This document shows, one piece after another, positions 63,376 to 64,000 of a stretch of 64,000 nucleotides of DNA. The notes under the pieces were generated by a model. That model did no database searches. It worked only from the letters and a program-made list of their open reading frames with translations, and was not told where the DNA came from. The position numbers and the translations under genes were made by a program. Position 1 is the first letter of the stretch. Every line of letters starts with the position of its first letter. This DNA is from Chitinophagales bacterium (GTDB taxonomy: Bacteria > Bacteroidota > Bacteroidia > Chitinophagales > UBA8649), in assembly GCA_020635995.1 (NCBI GenBank), contig JACJYS010000001.1, positions 862,256-926,255 of the forward strand. Direction: 5' to 3'.

Positions 63376-64000
63376 ATGACTTTCAAACCAAGAACTGTAA
63401 AAGCACCAAGAGGAAATAAATTACACTGCAAAGGATGGGTGCAAGAAGCTGCATTTAGAATGATACAAAACAATTTAGACCCGGAAGTAGCAGAATTGCC
63501 CGAAGAATTAATAGTATATGGTGGAAGAGGAAAAGCAGCAAGAAATTGGGAATCGTTTGAAAAAATATTAGAAATATTACAAAAATTAGAAAATGACGAG
63601 ACCTTGTTGGTTCAAAGCGGTAAACCTGTTGGCGTACTTCGTTCTCATAAAGATGCACCGAGAGTTTTAATAGCCAATTCAAATTTAGTGGGGAAATGGG
63701 CAAACTGGGAGCATTTTAATGAATTGGAAGCCAAAGGATTGATGATGTACGGGCAAATGACCGCAGGCTCGTGGATATATATAGGAACGCAAGGAATAGT
63801 GCAGGGCACTTATGAAACCTATTTGAGTTTGGCTAATAAACATTACGGTAAGCCATCGTTAAAAGGTACATTAAATGTTACGGCAGGCTTGGGTGGCATG
63901 GGCGGAGCTCAACCATTAGCTATTACTATGAATGAAGGCGTGGCATTAGTGGCAGAAATGGAAAAATGGCGAGTAGAAAAGAGATTAGAAACACGCTACT
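63376..64000 (+). CDS. hutU: Urocanate hydratase, N-terminal part (cut by window edge)
   Basis: First ~208 residues. Converts urocanate to imidazolonepropionate in histidine degradation, with NAD+ as cofactor. MTFKPRTVKAPRGNKLHCKGWVQEAA, VYGGRGKAARNW and GKPVGVLRSHKDAPRVLIANSNLVGKW are the family's first conserved blocks, then MTAGSWIYIGTQGIVQGTYET and the Gly-rich NVTAGLGGMGGAQP, which is the NAD-binding loop. The end lies beyond the window. Confidence 0.95.
   Translation, partial: MTFKPRTVKAPRGNKLHCKGWVQEAAFRMIQNNLDPEVAELPEELIVYGGRGKAARNWESFEKILEILQKLENDETLLVQSGKPVGVLRSHKDAPRVLIANSNLVGKWANWEHFNELEAKGLMMYGQMTAGSWIYIGTQGIVQGTYETYLSLANKHYGKPSLKGTLNVTAGLGGMGGAQPLAITMNEGVALVAEMEKWRVEKRLETRY

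Overview
The window is AT-rich chromosomal DNA from a free-living member of the Bacteroidota. Evidence: promoters with the Bacteroidota -7 element TAnnTTTG (best example TTG-N19-TACCTTTG at 30630-30659), several large secreted proteins ending in type IX secretion (T9SS, Por) sorting domains, a PorE-like TPR/PD40/OmpA lipoprotein, and ELWxxDGT, fibronectin III and GEVED-type surface modules. Family assignments are from motif reading only; no search was run.

Layout. 0-6 kb: end of the division and wall cluster (murG-murC-ftsQ-ftsA-ftsZ, then an FtsB/DivIC-like gene). 6-11 kb: two small secreted proteins, a PorE-like lipoprotein, an LEA-type lipoprotein and a LolC/E-type permease. 11.1-13.2 kb: a type II restriction-modification pair (BsuBI/PstI-family nuclease with a C5-cytosine methyltransferase). 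13.2-20.2 kb: dihydroorotase, a DUF4143 ATPase behind three tandem palindromes, cold-shock protein, fructose-6-phosphate-aldolase-like transaldolase, small membrane proteins, a DMT transporter and a PyrR-like phosphoribosyltransferase. 20.2-30.6 kb: a T9SS subtilase, a two-gene Fe-S oxidoreductase module, an ELWxxDGT protein, HtrA protease and DapF. 30.7-44.3 kb: a 3602-residue fibronectin-III giant and a 917-residue propeller protein, both with T9SS tails. 44.3-46.6 kb: LysM lytic transglycosylase and QueA.

46.7-54.9 kb is the accessory island and the most interesting part. It holds a uracil-DNA-glycosylase-superfamily protein, two overlapping DUF262 genes (the first with a DUF1524-like HNH end), a structured intergenic RNA candidate ending in a strong terminator, a small orphan gene, then a tight array of 12 tRNA genes (Gln-Asp-Pro-His-Ser-Ser-Cys-Lys-Phe-Gly-Arg-Tyr). 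An Rnl2-type RNA ligase and a YkuK-type RNase H-like protein follow directly. The tRNAs are of bacterial type and keep identity bases, but they are abnormal: five lack U8, tRNA-Cys has swapped G19-C56 for A19-U56, and tRNA-Pro carries a 48-nt insertion inside its T loop. A tRNA array joined to an RNA ligase suggests a tRNA replacement, repair or processing system, possibly linked to phage or toxin attack; that function is inference.

54.9-64 kb returns to envelope housekeeping (LptD-like protein, amidase with SPOR-like tail, MlaD/MCE protein, OstA-like protein), then a decayed toxin-antitoxin pair, a UbiA prenyltransferase and the start of urocanate hydratase. Several families of short dispersed palindromes lie between genes.
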